64,000 nucleotides of DNA from Cercospora beticola (lineage: Eukaryota; Ascomycota; Dothideomycetes; Mycosphaerellales; Mycosphaerellaceae). Shown piece by piece: positions 62,787-64,000 of the stretch (the first letter of the stretch is position 1; every line of letters begins with the position of its first letter). The position numbers and the translations under genes are program-made. The DNA is taken from positions 372,001 to 436,000 of the forward strand of contig NC_088938.1 in the NCBI RefSeq assembly GCF_033473495.1, in the 5' to 3' direction. Below the pieces are notes generated by a model, which was not told the DNA's origin, searched no databases, and saw nothing but the letters and a program-made list of their open reading frames with translations.

Positions 62787-63915
62787 CTAGTAGTTGAGCG
62801 GTAGCGGCCCCTCCTTCTTCATGCGAGCAATTGAATTCTCGCGGTAAGGAATGAAGTTACCCTCTTCCTTCGGGATGTACTCCGGATACCCTTCATTGAT
62901 CTGTTGCAAAGCAGCCCACGAGAAGTCTCCATTAAGATCATAATCCGGCGTTCCAGCAAACTCCGACGTATTGAGCGAGTAATAAATCATAGGCTCTGTC
63001 AATGGCCCGCTGGACGCCTCGATCTGCCTGACCACCGTGCCATTTGGCGCGGTAATGGCTGCTGTTCCGACAGAGGGCATGAACACCCACGTTGACCCTG
63101 TCACGGCATAGATCCGGGCACTGGCAAGACTGACATCTGCGCTTTCAAGACCAATATCTACTCCAAGATCCGGCCCCCAAGGGAATGCGGCAATGAGGAA
63201 GTTCTCGATTTGAGCGTGCATGCTGAAGGTCATGCTGGGCCACATGTGTCTAGCAAGTTGTCAGCAAGTGCGGTGCAAGTTTAATTCTCCCTTGGAAAGA
63301 AGAACTCACTCCCAGCATTCCAGCGCTCCCATCCGGCCCCAGGGTGTCTGATGCACCTTGATCATATCCATGGTGCCATCGCTGAAGATTGTTCGCTCGG
63401 CTCCGGAGGGCCGAAGCTTATGGCGGATCTGGACCACTTGTCCATCGGAGTCGATGATGGCTTGGCCCATGTACGTAAGGTCACCATCAAGATGCGCAAA
63501 GCCAAATTCAAGCCAGACGCCGTTGTCTGCTGCTGCTTGAAGCAGTTTGTTCCAATTGGTTGAGTTCACTACCAGGCCTTGGTCGAGATAATGGTTGAAG
63601 AACTCGGTGGGACCATCTTGAGGACCGAAATAGTAACTGGAAGGTCTTATGTCAGCGTCGGTGGCCACGCACGAGGGCTGAAGAATACGTACCCGGGAAA
63701 CCAGAGCTCTGGAAATGCGACAAAGTTTGCACCTTTGAGTGCAGCTTCTTTGATGTAGCCGACACCAACTTCGACTGTCTGATTCAAGTCATAGGTACGA
63801 CCATTCCAATCTGTGCTAGGTGGAGGGTATGGCAGATTCGCTGGTGGCGCTCGAACAACAGCGACTGTCAAATTGCTGTAGTCAATATGGCACACAGCAT
63901 CGTTGTGGTCTTCAT
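62787..63915 (-). CDS. Nitrilase-superfamily hydrolase, secreted, with a frameshift after the signal peptide
   Basis: Exons 63693-63895 (and further up), 63310-63636 and 62787-63249; about 330 aa of mature protein. The catalytic triad is present: Glu in AFPELWFPG, Lys in RHKLRPSGAE, Cys in ALECWEHMWP, as in aliphatic nitrilases and cyanide hydratases. Five N-glycosylation sequons (SNLT, NQT, NST, NGT, NTS) suggest secretion. At 63915 an ATG begins a signal-peptide-like MKTTTMLCAILTTAI, but it is one base out of frame with NLTVAVVRAPPANLP; an extra T in the TTT run at 63872-63874 region would join them. Either the gene is damaged or one base is missing in the sequence. Confidence 0.85.
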
Positions 63916-64000
63916 GACTTGCTTGCGATTGTCGAGATTGAAAACTGCAGAGATTCTGACCTTGTGGTTTACTTCATTAATGATGCTGCAGATTGGTCTA

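Noticed and set aside
1..64000. tRNA, rRNA, CRISPR arrays or transposon terminal repeats
   Set aside because: None was recognised by eye. CRISPR is not expected in a fungus; a tRNAscan and a repeat search would be needed to exclude small elements.

Overview
The window is nuclear DNA of a filamentous ascomycete (Pezizomycotina, probably a dothideomycete; the class is an inference). The evidence is many short introns of 42-86 nt with GT-AG or occasional GC-AG borders, a fungal highly reducing polyketide synthase, Zn2Cys6 regulation, fungal transporter families, and housekeeping orthologues (CDC73, class 2 DHODH, SAP30).

Left third (1-23.3 kb): a secondary-metabolite cluster. In order it holds a Baeyer-Villiger-type monooxygenase cut by the window edge, a small secreted cysteine-rich protein, a KS-AT-DH-MT-ER-KR-ACP polyketide synthase on the minus strand, a divergently transcribed FAD-linked oxidoreductase, two cytochromes P450, a membrane-anchored sulfotransferase-like P-loop protein, a DHA2-type MFS exporter and a TRI12-like MFS exporter. 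A plausible division of labour is: the PKS makes a reduced, C-methylated chain, the oxidases and BVMO tailor it, and the exporters move it out. The PKS 5' end and the first P450 look broken, so the cluster may be decaying or the sequence may contain indel errors.

Middle (23.7-41.8 kb): a gene-poor accessory region. It is dominated by two F-box-like paralogues and seven paralogues or look-alikes of an undescribed 160-185 aa glycine-rich membrane protein. The F-box and membrane genes alternate on one strand, their upstream regions carry conserved blocks, and three membrane genes form a tandem array with a period near 0.94 kb. A Zn2Cys6 regulator and an amidase, tail to tail 4 bp apart, sit between the two groups. 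Small cysteine-rich ORFs are also present.

Right part (42-64 kb): mostly conserved genes. These are CDC73, DHODH with a long low-complexity insertion, a CorA-like transporter, a 5'-truncated peroxisomal crotonase, a metallo-beta-lactamase-fold protein with a degenerate metal site, a DAL5-type permease, two tandem paralogues joining an N-terminal F-box-like segment to C-terminal membrane helices, a secretory-pathway membrane protein, an 805 aa membrane glycoprotein, SAP30, and a secreted nitrilase-like enzyme at the right edge.

Several genes (P450-1, CorA-like, nitrilase, membrane copy 1) each appear to lack a single base in a short homopolymer. That shared pattern matters when deciding between pseudogenes and sequencing error.
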